In this document: in pieces, positions 1 to 7,866 of the stretch | Position numbering within the stretch: position 1 is the stretch's first letter | Layout of the letters: every line of letters begins with the position of its first letter | Source of the DNA: Aquibacillus rhizosphaerae | Lineage (GTDB): Bacteria; Bacillota; Bacilli; Bacillales; Amphibacillaceae | DNA: 64,000 nt | NCBI RefSeq assembly: GCF_030282825.1 | Contig: NZ_JASTZU010000051.1 | Coordinates: 57,548 to 121,547 of the forward strand | Reading direction: 5' to 3' | Notes under the pieces: generated by a model | What the model saw: the letters and a program-made list of their open reading frames with translations, nothing else | What the model was told of the DNA's origin: nothing | Database searches by the model: none | Translations under genes and position numbers: made by a program

Positions 1-1
1 T

Positions 2-1597
2 GTCGATAGATTACTTCATCTAATATTCACAACAGAGGAAGTCTATAATAAACCTTATAAGCAAGAATTTGATGTGAAACAACATCATCAAGTAGCTCAA
101 GAGGTTTCAGAGGAATCGATTGTTCTACTTAAAAATGAAGCAAGTATATTACCATTTAAAGATGGTGTGAAAGTAGCCACAATTGGACAATTTGCAGAAG
201 AAGCGCGCTATCAGGGTGCGGGTTCATCTATTGTGAATCCAACGATTTTGGAAAATACATTAGATATTCTTAAAGATTCTCGAATTAATAGTATTGGCTA
301 TGAACCAGGCTTTGAACGCTATGGTAAAAAGAGTAAGAAAAAAATAGAAAAGGCATGTGCACTTGCAAGCAATGCAGATGTTGTTCTTTTATATATTGGT
401 CTAGATGAGGCTACGGAAGCTGAAGGGCTAGACAGGCAAAATATGAAACTACCAGAAAACCAGATTGAATTAATAAAGGCTTTGTATGAGGTCAATCCAA
501 ATATTGTAGCGGTTCTATCTAGCGGTGCTGCAATAGAGATGCCATGGTTAGATAAAGTGAAAGGTCTTGTAAACGGATATTTAAGTGGTCAGGCTGGAGC
601 TAGAGCAATGTTAAGGGTATTGACAGGAGAGGTTAATCCTTCAGGGAAATTAGCAGAAACATATCCACTCCGATATGAAGATACGCCTGCTTATCACCAG
701 TTTCCAGGGAAGGAAGTTAGTGTGGAATATCGTGAATCAATGTATATTGGCTATCGTTATTATGATACAGCAAATATCAATGTTCGCTTTCCATTTGGAT
801 ACGGCTTAAGTTATACAAGCTTTGATTATTCTGATATCCAAGTTAACAAGAAAGAAGTTACTTTTAAGTTAACAAACACAGGTGAAGTTGCCGGAATGGA
901 GATCGTACAACTGTACGTTGGTTGTCAATCTGAAGCTATATTCAGACCTAAAAAAGAACTAAAAGGATTTACCAAAGTAGCGTTAAATCCTGGAGAAACG
1001 AGAACAGTAACGATACCTTTTGATGATAAGACATTCCGTTACTTTAATGTAAAAACAAATCAATGGGAAATTGAAGAAGCAAACTATAACATTATCATTG
1101 GAGCATCAAGTGTGGACACTCGACTAGAAGATTCAATTTTTGTTGAAGGCACAAACGCGCCACTTCCATATGACAAAGAGAAGCTACCATCCTATTATTC
1201 TGGTAAAGCTAATAACGTAAATGAAGCTGAATTTGAAACTCTACTCGGACGTAAAGTTCCTGTATCTACTTGGGATAGAACGAAGCCATTAGGCTATAAT
1301 GATACGATTGCACAGTGCCAGTATGCAAAAGGAGCATTTGCAAGGTTTGCTTTTCATTCTATAACCTTTGCCCATTGGCTCTTGAAAAAAATTGGAAAAA
1401 GAGAATTGGCTAACCTAATTATGATGTCCGTCTATCATATGCCATTCAGAGGAGTTGCTAGAATGACTGGTGGCGTGATCAATATGCGAATGCTAGATGG
1501 TATTTTATTAATTGTAAATGGACATTTCTTTAAAGGGTTGCGTCACGTATTAAAAGAAAGAAGTAAGATGTTAAAAGTCGCTAAAGGCAATAATTAA
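2..1597 (+). CDS. Glycoside hydrolase family 3 enzyme, C-terminal part (5' end outside window)
   Basis: The frame is open from base 2, so the gene enters from upstream and no start codon is visible. The 531 visible codons align throughout with the last two thirds of the complete GH3 enzyme at 5233, starting just after its nucleophile domain. They cover the GH3 C-terminal alpha/beta domain (QGAGSSIVNP, YIGLDE, EAEGLDRQN), a fibronectin-III-like domain (VQLYVGC, ELKGF, FRYFN) and a tail of about 90 residues rich in aromatic and hydrophobic residues with basic clusters. No catalytic Asp can be checked. GH3 enzymes release terminal sugars from beta-glycosides; substrate is unknown. It stands directly upstream of two GtrA-like genes and a GT2 gene and is probably co-transcribed with them. 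Confidence 0.93.
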   Translation, partial: VDRLLHLIFTTEEVYNKPYKQEFDVKQHHQVAQEVSEESIVLLKNEASILPFKDGVKVATIGQFAEEARYQGAGSSIVNPTILENTLDILKDSRINSIGYEPGFERYGKKSKKKIEKACALASNADVVLLYIGLDEATEAEGLDRQNMKLPENQIELIKALYEVNPNIVAVLSSGAAIEMPWLDKVKGLVNGYLSGQAGARAMLRVLTGEVNPSGKLAETYPLRYEDTPAYHQFPGKEVSVEYRESMYIGYRYYDTANINVRFPFGYGLSYTSFDYSDIQVNKKEVTFKLTNTGEVAGMEIVQLYVGCQSEAIFRPKKELKGFTKVALNPGETRTVTIPFDDKTFRYFNVKTNQWEIEEANYNIIIGASSVDTRLEDSIFVEGTNAPLPYDKEKLPSYYSGKANNVNEAEFETLLGRKVPVSTWDRTKPLGYNDTIAQCQYAKGAFARFAFHSITFAHWLLKKIGKRELANLIMMSVYHMPFRGVARMTGGVINMRMLDGILLIVNGHFFKGLRHVLKERSKMLKVAKGNN

Positions 1598-1626
1598 CAT
1601 AGCCTATGGGACAAAGGAGAGGTAAA

Positions 1627-2256
1627 ATGGATATGGAAAAAGCAAAAGAAAAAAAAGCTGTTTCGGGACCTCTTAGGTTCTGGACTAGATATAAAGAGAA
1701 ACATCCAAATATTGCACAATTTCTAGTATTCTTTTTGCTAAGTAATGGTGTAACTGCGCTACAACTTGTTTTAATGCCAGTTTTTAAAAGTATTTTTGCT
1801 CAAACAAGCTTAGTAAGTACTAGTTTCCAAGTTTTACAACTTGGACAAAATTTGGATGGAACGGCTTACTATGTATTTGATTATGCAGCAGGAGCACTAT
1901 CAGCAGGTGGTGGAGGTGGGTTAGCCTATTTCCTAGCCGTGCAAATAACCATTGCTATTGCACAGATAATTAACTTTTTTGCTCAAAGAAGTATTACGTT
2001 CAAATCAAACAGTAATATTTGGAAAGCTGCATTTTGGTATTTCATAGCTTATATTATCATTACAATTGGAGCCGCAGCTGCACAAGGTTTCTATAAAGCG
2101 CCAATCTATAACCTATTTATGAATACATGGGAATTAGGTTCACTTGGAGAAACAACAGCCGATGTTATTACAATGACTATAAATAGTGCTATTGCTTTCT
2201 GGGTATTCTTCCCAATATTTAAAATAATTTTCAAAGAAAAACCTGAAAAAGAGTAA
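1627..2256 (+). CDS. GtrA-like four-helix membrane protein, first paralogue
   Basis: The start is the ATG at 1627, preceded by a good ribosome site (AAAGGAGAGG); an in-frame ATG at 1606 lies upstream of that site. The 209 residues have four likely membrane helices (about 31-53, 97-118, 133-153, 180-202). The stretch NFFAQRSITF (about 116-125) resembles the conserved N-x3-R-x2-TF motif of GtrA proteins, which are thought to help move polyprenyl-linked sugars across the membrane. A long loop between helices 1 and 2 ends in a run of five glycines (94-98), not typical of GtrA as I know it. The next gene is a close paralogue, followed by a GT2 gene, the usual partner of GtrA. The family call rests on the motif and topology only. 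Confidence 0.72.
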   Translation: MDMEKAKEKKAVSGPLRFWTRYKEKHPNIAQFLVFFLLSNGVTALQLVLMPVFKSIFAQTSLVSTSFQVLQLGQNLDGTAYYVFDYAAGALSAGGGGGLAYFLAVQITIAIAQIINFFAQRSITFKSNSNIWKAAFWYFIAYIIITIGAAAAQGFYKAPIYNLFMNTWELGSLGETTADVITMTINSAIAFWVFFPIFKIIFKEKPEKE

Positions 2257-2372
2257 TTATTAGTTGTTAACCTTTGTAATTGTATGGAGTCATAACTGAC
2301 TGATGTAATAGGTGCAAAAAAAGATCTTATAGTGCAACCAAAAGGGTGTTTAGGCAACAAAGGAGAGGTAAG

Positions 2373-2999
2373 ATGAATGTTTTTAAAACCAACGTTGCTA
2401 CCTCAGGTGCTACAGGATTTTGGGTTAAATATAAAGAGAAGCACCCAACTATTGCACAATTTTTAGTTTTCTTAATTCTAAGTTATGGAGTTACTTTATT
2501 ACAATTCATATTAATGCCTGTATTCAAAAGTATGTTTGCTCAAACGGTATTATTAAGTACTAGTTTCCAAGTTTTACAGTTCGGCCATAACTTTGATGGA
2601 AGCCCTAACTATATATTCGATTATGCAGCAGGGGCACTATCTACAGGTGGTGGAGGTGGATTAGCCTACTTCCTATCTGTACAAATAGCAATTGCCATTG
2701 CACAGATTATTAATTTTTTTGTCCAAAGAAGCATTACGTTTAAATCAAATACAAACATTTGGAAGGCTGCATTTTGGTACGTGCTTGCTTACATTATAAT
2801 TACAATAGGAGCTGCTGTGGCTCAAGGATTCTATAAAGCTCCTATCTATGATTTGTTAATGAATACATGGGAAATGGATTCATACGGGGAAACAACAGCA
2901 GATATGATTACAATGAAAATAAACGGTACGATTTCTTTTTGGGTGTTCTTCCCAATATTTAAAATAATTTTCAAACAAGAGCCTGATATTCAGGACTAG
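2373..2999 (+). CDS. GtrA-like four-helix membrane protein, second paralogue
   Basis: This 208-residue protein is a tandem duplicate of the gene at 1627, nearly identical through the glycine loop and the NFFVQRSITF motif and divergent mainly at both ends. The ATG at 2373 follows the same ribosome site (AAAGGAGAGG) as its paralogue; an in-frame GTG at 2346 is upstream of it and less likely. Four membrane helices are predicted by eye. About 115 bases separate the two paralogues, and the GT2 gene follows after 16 bases, so the two GtrA-like genes and the glycosyltransferase look like one unit. Keeping two copies may mean a heteromeric transporter or two substrates; that is inference. Confidence 0.72.
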   Translation: MNVFKTNVATSGATGFWVKYKEKHPTIAQFLVFLILSYGVTLLQFILMPVFKSMFAQTVLLSTSFQVLQFGHNFDGSPNYIFDYAAGALSTGGGGGLAYFLSVQIAIAIAQIINFFVQRSITFKSNTNIWKAAFWYVLAYIIITIGAAVAQGFYKAPIYDLLMNTWEMDSYGETTADMITMKINGTISFWVFFPIFKIIFKQEPDIQD

Positions 3000-3015
3000 A
3001 AAAGGTAGTGAGAGA

Positions 3016-4032
3016 ATGAAATTATTATCAGTAGTTATACCTTGTTATAATTCACAAGATTATATGAGATATTGTATAGAATCCCTTTTGCCTGGAGGGG
3101 AGGATGTAGAGATACTGATAGTGAATGACGGCTCCGTTGATCAAACTGCAGAAATAGCAGATGAGTACGCATCGAAGTATCCAAACATGATTAGAGCAAT
3201 TCATCAAGATAATGGTGGACATGGAGAAGCTGTAAATGCAGGAGTGCGAAATGCATCCGGGTTGTATTTTAAGGTAGTAGATAGTGATGATTGGGTTGAT
3301 ATTAGGGCTTATATAAAAGTTCTAGAAGCCTTAAAAGAATTAAGTGTGAATGAGAAGATTGTAGACATGGTAATCAGTAATTTTGTCTACGAAAAAGAGG
3401 GAGTTAAATATAAGAAGGTTATGAAATATGATAATGTTCTTCCAGAAGGCGTCATTTTTACTTGGGATGACATTAAGCAATTTCATAAAGGTCAGTATAT
3501 TTTAATGCACTCGGTTATTTACCGGACACAAATGTTGATAGATTGCGGACTAGAACTACCAAAGCACACGTTCTATGTAGATAATTTATATGTCTATACG
3601 CCACTTGAACATGTGAGGAAAATGTTTTATGTGAATGTTGATTTATATAGGTACTTGATTGGAAGAGAAGATCAATCAGTTCAAGAAAGTATTATGATTA
3701 AAAGAATTGATCAACAGATTAAAGTGAATAAGCTTATGATCGAACAAGTGAATATTGATTCTATTGAAAATCCAAATTTGCGTAACTATATGTTAAGACA
3801 TCTGGAGATCGTTACGGTTGTATCTGCAATATTATTAATTCGTTCAGGAACTGCTGAAAACCTTCAGAAAAAAAGAGAGTTAAGGAAGTATATTAAAAAC
3901 AAGGATATTCAGTTGTATCATAATCTCAAGTACGGGATTATGGGCAATTTAATAAATCTTCCCGGCCCTGCAGGTAGAAAAATTTCTGTAGGCGCATATA
4001 AAATATCTCAAAGGTTAGTAGGGTTTAATTAA
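3016..4032 (+). CDS. Family 2 glycosyltransferase
   Basis: The 338-residue protein opens with a GT-A fold: SVVIPCYNS at about 5-13, NDGS at 37-40 and the metal/nucleotide-binding VDSDDW at 88-93. It has no clear membrane span, so it is probably a cytoplasmic or peripheral transferase of a nucleotide-activated or lipid-linked sugar. The C-terminal half is basic and helical. The start at 3016 has the weak site GGTAGTGAGAG. It follows the GtrA-like pair after 16 bases; GT2 enzymes next to GtrA proteins commonly build polyprenyl-phosphate sugars or decorate cell-surface polymers. Donor and acceptor cannot be told from sequence. Confidence 0.88.
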   Translation: MKLLSVVIPCYNSQDYMRYCIESLLPGGEDVEILIVNDGSVDQTAEIADEYASKYPNMIRAIHQDNGGHGEAVNAGVRNASGLYFKVVDSDDWVDIRAYIKVLEALKELSVNEKIVDMVISNFVYEKEGVKYKKVMKYDNVLPEGVIFTWDDIKQFHKGQYILMHSVIYRTQMLIDCGLELPKHTFYVDNLYVYTPLEHVRKMFYVNVDLYRYLIGREDQSVQESIMIKRIDQQIKVNKLMIEQVNIDSIENPNLRNYMLRHLEIVTVVSAILLIRSGTAENLQKKRELRKYIKNKDIQLYHNLKYGIMGNLINLPGPAGRKISVGAYKISQRLVGFN

Positions 4033-4061
4033 AAGAAACAATTATAAATGTTTATTATCTG

Positions 4062-4160
4062 CATCAATTTCACCTTTATCTAGCCATTAACAATGAAACG
4101 TTTTTATTCAACCGTAAATTGTTATTGATGGTGTTAAAATTGGTATTATGAACTTGATAG
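4062..4160. repeat. Diverged copy of a palindromic intergenic repeat (family R2)
   Basis: The left arm CATCAATTTCACC and right arm AATTGGTATTATGAACTTGA resemble the arms of the better copies at 11679-11799 and 54384-54452. The right arm is the clearer match. It lies between the GT2 gene and mgsA. Confidence 0.45.
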
Positions 4161-4193
4161 ATTTAATGTAATATAAAATAAAATATGTAATTG

Positions 4194-4220
4194 ATGAGAA
4201 CGTCATTATGATGTTCTCAT
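4194..4220 (+). terminator. Hairpin between GT2 gene and mgsA
   Basis: ATGAGAACGTCAT and ATGATGTTCTCAT pair over 13 positions with one G-U, followed by TATTTATATA rather than a clean T run. It could end the glycosyltransferase transcript or act as an operator for mgsA. Confidence 0.5.
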
Positions 4221-4305
4221 TATTTATATATAAAAGTTACTTTCAGGTGAAGTGATTTTATTCACTATTTAAATAGGAAGAAACACATTAATGGGAGGGA
4301 TATAG

Positions 4306-4722
4306 ATGAAGATTGCATTAATTGCTCACGACAAGAAAAAGGCTGATTTGGTCAATTTTTCGATAGCTTATCAACCCGTATTAGCCAAGCATCAATTGTA
4401 TGCAACAGGTACAACAGGGCAAAAAATTATCGATGCCACGGGATTACATATCCACCGTTTCCAATCAGGTCCCCTCGGAGGAGATCAACAAATTGGTTCA
4501 TTAATTGCAAACAATGATATGGATATCGTTATCTTTTTTAGAGACCCACTTACAGCGCAACCCCATGAACCAGATATTATTGCGTTACTAAGGCTTTGTG
4601 ATGTCTATTGCATTCCATTAGCAACAAATATGGGTACTGCTGAGATACTCATACGAAGTCTTGAAGAAGGTAAAATAAAGTGGCGTAACATCATTCACAG
4701 TAAAACAAACGAGAAAAGTTAA
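4306..4722 (+). CDS. mgsA: Methylglyoxal synthase
   Basis: The protein converts dihydroxyacetone phosphate to methylglyoxal and phosphate, a bypass of lower glycolysis used when phosphate is low or sugar phosphates accumulate. At 138 residues it has the usual length. The phosphate-binding TGTTG is at 34-38 and the catalytic Asp is D60 in GPLGGDQQ (55-62); FFRDP and the final ATNMGTAE block are also typical. A ribosome site GGGAGGG stands 8 bases before the ATG. It is alone here, unlike in B. subtilis where mgsA sits in the dapB-bshA region. Its place amid sugar-utilisation genes fits a role in relieving sugar-phosphate stress, which is inference. Confidence 0.95.
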   Translation: MKIALIAHDKKKADLVNFSIAYQPVLAKHQLYATGTTGQKIIDATGLHIHRFQSGPLGGDQQIGSLIANNDMDIVIFFRDPLTAQPHEPDIIALLRLCDVYCIPLATNMGTAEILIRSLEEGKIKWRNIIHSKTNEKS

Positions 4723-4763
4723 ATACTAAAGAACAATTAATGCAGTAGTGGTATTTTTTTGAA

Positions 4764-4953
4764 AGCTAAGAAAGTATAAAAACCAGTGACATCTAGCTCC
4801 AGTGCGTGCTCGAGTCAAACATCTTTGTGGTAAAGAGCACCACATAGATGTTCGTCTTCATTGCTCCTAGGATAAGGACAAAGGAATACATTATGGAAAA
4901 ACATCACAGAAACAAGTTTTTTTCTTATTTCGAAGGCACCGTGAGCTTTTTTT
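4764..4953. repeat. Palindromic intergenic repeat, family R1 copy a
   Basis: The core pairs CAAACATCTTTGTGGT with ACCACATAGATGTTCG around AAAGAGC. Like copy b at 14082 it begins AGCTAAGAAAGTATAAAA and ends GTGAGCTTTT. A 66-codon open frame across it is not a credible gene. The rest of the 4723-5232 gap holds only AT-rich DNA and the palindrome at 5117. Confidence 0.8.
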
Positions 4954-5116
4954 ATTCAAGAATAAAAAATTCCTGTTTATGTTTGTTGTCGATGAAAAAT
5001 TATTCTAAAAAGGTTCCTACTTATAGTTATGGATATTGGTATCAATAGTCTGTTAAAATATGGTCATAGTAAAAATAATTCCTTATCCTAGAGGGAGAAG
5101 TATTAGAAAATAGATA

Positions 5117-5146
5117 AATTCTATAGTAGAATACTTTTATAGAATT
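5117..5146. promoter_or_regulatory. Inverted repeat upstream of GH3 gene
   Basis: AATTCTATA and TATAGAATT are perfect 9-base arms separated by 12 bases, ending 86 bases before the GH3 start. No T run follows, so an operator is more likely than a terminator. Confidence 0.35.
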
Positions 5147-5232
5147 AGCTCAAATTATGAACCATTTACAAAAAAATTGTTTCGGAAGTATCTCTTTGGG
5201 GGAGAACCACGGAAAACAAATGAGGAATCAGA

Positions 5233-7662
5233 ATGAAATATAGAGAATTAATTGCAAAAATGACTTTAGAAGAGAAGGCATCTTTGATGTCAGGTAAAGA
5301 CTTCTGGCAAACGCAGGATATAGAGCGTCTTGGAATTAATAGTATGTTTCTTGCTGATGGACCGCATGGGATCAGGAGACAGGAGGTTGCAGCGGACCAA
5401 CTTGGGCTAAATGCTGGTCTACCGGCAACTTGCTATCCAACTGCTGCAACTGTAGCAAACAGTTGGAACGCTGAACTTGGAGAAAAAGTTGGGGATTATC
5501 TTGGAGAAGAGGCGATTGCTCAAAAGGTTAATGTCTTACTTGGTCCAGGAGTTAATATGAAGAGAAACCCACTATGTGGAAGAAACTTTGAGTATTTTAG
5601 CGAGGATCCCTATCATGCAGGTAAAATGGCTGCAAGTTATATTCGAGGTATCCAATCCCATGGAGTTTCTGCTTGTGTAAAGCATTTTGCGGTAAATAAT
5701 CAGGAAAAAAGAAGAATGTCTATTGATACGATAGTTGATGAAAGAACGCTTAGGGAAATTTATTTAACTGCTTTTGAAATAGCAGTTAAGGAAGGCGAAA
5801 CGAAGACAATTATGTCATCCTACAATAGGTTGAATGGGGACTATACAAACGAAAGTCAACACTTAATGAATGATATCCTTAGGAAAGAGTGGAATTTTGA
5901 TGGGGTTGTTGTGACGGACTGGGGTGGCAGCAATGACCGTATTGCAGGGCTTTTAGCCGGAAATGAACTAGAGATGCCAACAACAGCAGGAGAAACTGAT
6001 CGAGAAATTATAAACGCAGTGAAAACAGGGGAAATAAAAGAAAGAGTTCTAGATGAGTGTGTAGATCGATTACTTGAACTTGTTTTCTCTACTAATGAAG
6101 TATTTGAGAAACCTTATAAACAAGAAATTGATGTAGAAAAACATCACAGAGTAGCCCAGAAAGTTGCTGAAGAATCAATTGTTCTTTTGAAAAATGAAGA
6201 CAATTTGTTACCGCTTAAATTCGGGAAAAAGGTTGCTGTGATTGGGGACTTTGCTAAGGATGCACGGTATCAAGGTGCAGGCTCATCGATTGTAAATCCC
6301 ACTATATTGGACCATACGATGGATTGCTTTGAGGAATCGGGAATCGTAAGTATTGGTTATGAACCTGGATTTGAACGTTATGGAAAGAAAAGCGTAGATA
6401 AGATAAATAAAGCATGTGCACTTGCTGAAAAAGCTGATGTAGTCTTTTTATATATCGGGCTTGATGAAGTTACCGAAGCTGAAGGATTAGATAGACAAAA
6501 TATGATGATACCGGAAAATCAGGTTGAGTTATTAAACGCCTTACATGAAGTAAATCCCAATATTGTTGCGATCTTATCTTGTGGTTCTGCTGTCGAAATG
6601 CCATGGATTAATAAGGTCAAATGTTTGTTGCATGGCTACTTAGGGGGACAAGCAGGAGCTAGAGCTATTCTCAGAGTCCTTTCGGGCGATGTGAATCCAT
6701 CAGGGAAATTAACGGAGACTTATCCGTTACGATATGAAGATACACCGTCATATCGTAATTTTCCCGGGAATGAGGCGAGTGTAGAATATAGAGAATCAAT
6801 ATATATAGGATATCGATATTATGATACAGCGGATGTGGACGTTCTGTTCCCGTTTGGTTATGGACTTAGCTATACCACTTTTGAGTATTCTGATATTCGT
6901 GTCGATAAAGATGGAGTTACGTTTAAGCTGACCAATACAGGAGATTTTGCTGGAATGGAGATTGCTCAACTTTATGTTGGGTGCAAATCCAAGGATATTT
7001 TTAGAGCCAAAAAGGAATTAAAGGGGTTTGATAAAATATTCATTAATGCTGGTGAAACCAAGACAGTAGCAATCCCATTTGATGACAAAACATTCCGTTA
7101 TTTTAATATCAAAACGAACCAATGGGAAGTAGAAGAGTCTGATTATGAGATCATGATAGGAGCTTCTAGCACAGATATCCGGTTAACGGATATTGTTTTT
7201 GTGGAAGGAACTGGAGCACCACTTCCGTATGATAAGGAAATGCTTCCGTCGTATTACCTAGGTAATGCCCATGATATTAACTTACATGAATTTGAAACAT
7301 TATTAGGGAGAAAGGTACCAGTTTCTACTTGGGATCGAACAAAACCATTAGGTTATACAGATACAATTGAACAGTGTCAGTACGCAAAAGGATTATTAGG
7401 ACGTTTAACTTACCGGACTATTGTATTTGTCCATTGGTTTTTAAGGAAAATAGGTAAGAGAAGCACTGCCAATTTAATCATGATGTCCATTTACTATATG
7501 CCTTTTAGAGGGATTGCTAGACTGACAGGTGGTGTTGTCAATATGCCTATGTTAGACGGTATCTTGATGATGGTAAACGGTCATTTCTTTAAAGGGTTGA
7601 AGCACTTTATAAAAGAAAGAAGAAAGAAATTAAAGTTTTCCAAAAATACAATCACTCAATAG
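5233..7662 (+). CDS. Glycoside hydrolase family 3 enzyme (beta-glucosidase/beta-xylosidase type), complete
   Basis: The 809-residue protein lacks a signal peptide, so it should act in the cytoplasm on imported oligosaccharides or lipid-linked glycans. The N-terminal barrel has ADGPHGIR (41-48), GPGVNMKRNP (104-113), KHFAVNN (150-156) and the likely nucleophile D229 in VVVTDWGG. The alpha/beta domain (about 315-525), an FnIII-like domain (about 555-660) and a hydrophobic-basic tail (about 720-809) follow. The tail is shared with the partial GH3 at the window start and is beyond the usual GH3 end. Exact activity cannot be fixed from sequence; the GH43 gene next door makes xylo-oligosaccharides one plausible substrate. 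The ribosome site is weak (TGAGGAATC). Confidence 0.93.
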   Translation: MKYRELIAKMTLEEKASLMSGKDFWQTQDIERLGINSMFLADGPHGIRRQEVAADQLGLNAGLPATCYPTAATVANSWNAELGEKVGDYLGEEAIAQKVNVLLGPGVNMKRNPLCGRNFEYFSEDPYHAGKMAASYIRGIQSHGVSACVKHFAVNNQEKRRMSIDTIVDERTLREIYLTAFEIAVKEGETKTIMSSYNRLNGDYTNESQHLMNDILRKEWNFDGVVVTDWGGSNDRIAGLLAGNELEMPTTAGETDREIINAVKTGEIKERVLDECVDRLLELVFSTNEVFEKPYKQEIDVEKHHRVAQKVAEESIVLLKNEDNLLPLKFGKKVAVIGDFAKDARYQGAGSSIVNPTILDHTMDCFEESGIVSIGYEPGFERYGKKSVDKINKACALAEKADVVFLYIGLDEVTEAEGLDRQNMMIPENQVELLNALHEVNPNIVAILSCGSAVEMPWINKVKCLLHGYLGGQAGARAILRVLSGDVNPSGKLTETYPLRYEDTPSYRNFPGNEASVEYRESIYIGYRYYDTADVDVLFPFGYGLSYTTFEYSDIRVDKDGVTFKLTNTGDFAGMEIAQLYVGCKSKDIFRAKKELKGFDKIFINAGETKTVAIPFDDKTFRYFNIKTNQWEVEESDYEIMIGASSTDIRLTDIVFVEGTGAPLPYDKEMLPSYYLGNAHDINLHEFETLLGRKVPVSTWDRTKPLGYTDTIEQCQYAKGLLGRLTYRTIVFVHWFLRKIGKRSTANLIMMSIYYMPFRGIARLTGGVVNMPMLDGILMMVNGHFFKGLKHFIKERRKKLKFSKNTITQ

Positions 7663-7692
7663 ATGAATAAATTTAACTATCATAAAATTAGT

Positions 7693-7726
7693 CCAGCTGG
7701 CAACCATTGTTAGCTGGTGTTTTTTA
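7693..7726 (+). terminator. Intrinsic terminator after GH3 gene
   Basis: CCAGCT pairs with AGCTGG around a 13-base loop, followed by TGTTTTTTAATTTT. Confidence 0.75.
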
Positions 7727-7755
7727 ATTTTCTAGAAATTGTTTTTATTATTGTA

Positions 7756-7789
7756 CAACCAAAAGTTTATCCCCCTTAACTTTTGGTTG
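7756..7789. promoter_or_regulatory. Perfect hairpin in the GH43 leader region
   Basis: CAACCAAAAGTT and AACTTTTGGTTG form a 12-base perfect stem around TATCCCCCTT, 78 bases before the GH43 start. No T run follows it in the plus direction, so it may be an operator or a structured leader. Confidence 0.4.
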
Positions 7790-7866
7790 CTGTTACTTTG
7801 CTGACTTGTTAGTTAAGCTAAATATAACTACAACACATGCATTTCAACAATGAAGGATGGTATTAA

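Noticed and set aside
1606..1626. Upstream ATG as start of the first GtrA-like gene
   Set aside because: The ribosome site AAAGGAGAGG lies downstream of it and before ATG 1627; the paralogue at 2373 shows the same arrangement.
4090..4110. Possible catabolite-response element (TGAAACG...)
   Set aside because: It does not match the cre consensus spacing around CG.
4848..5048. 66-codon open frame before the GH3 gene
   Set aside because: It lies mostly in R1 copy a and shows repeat-derived sequence only.
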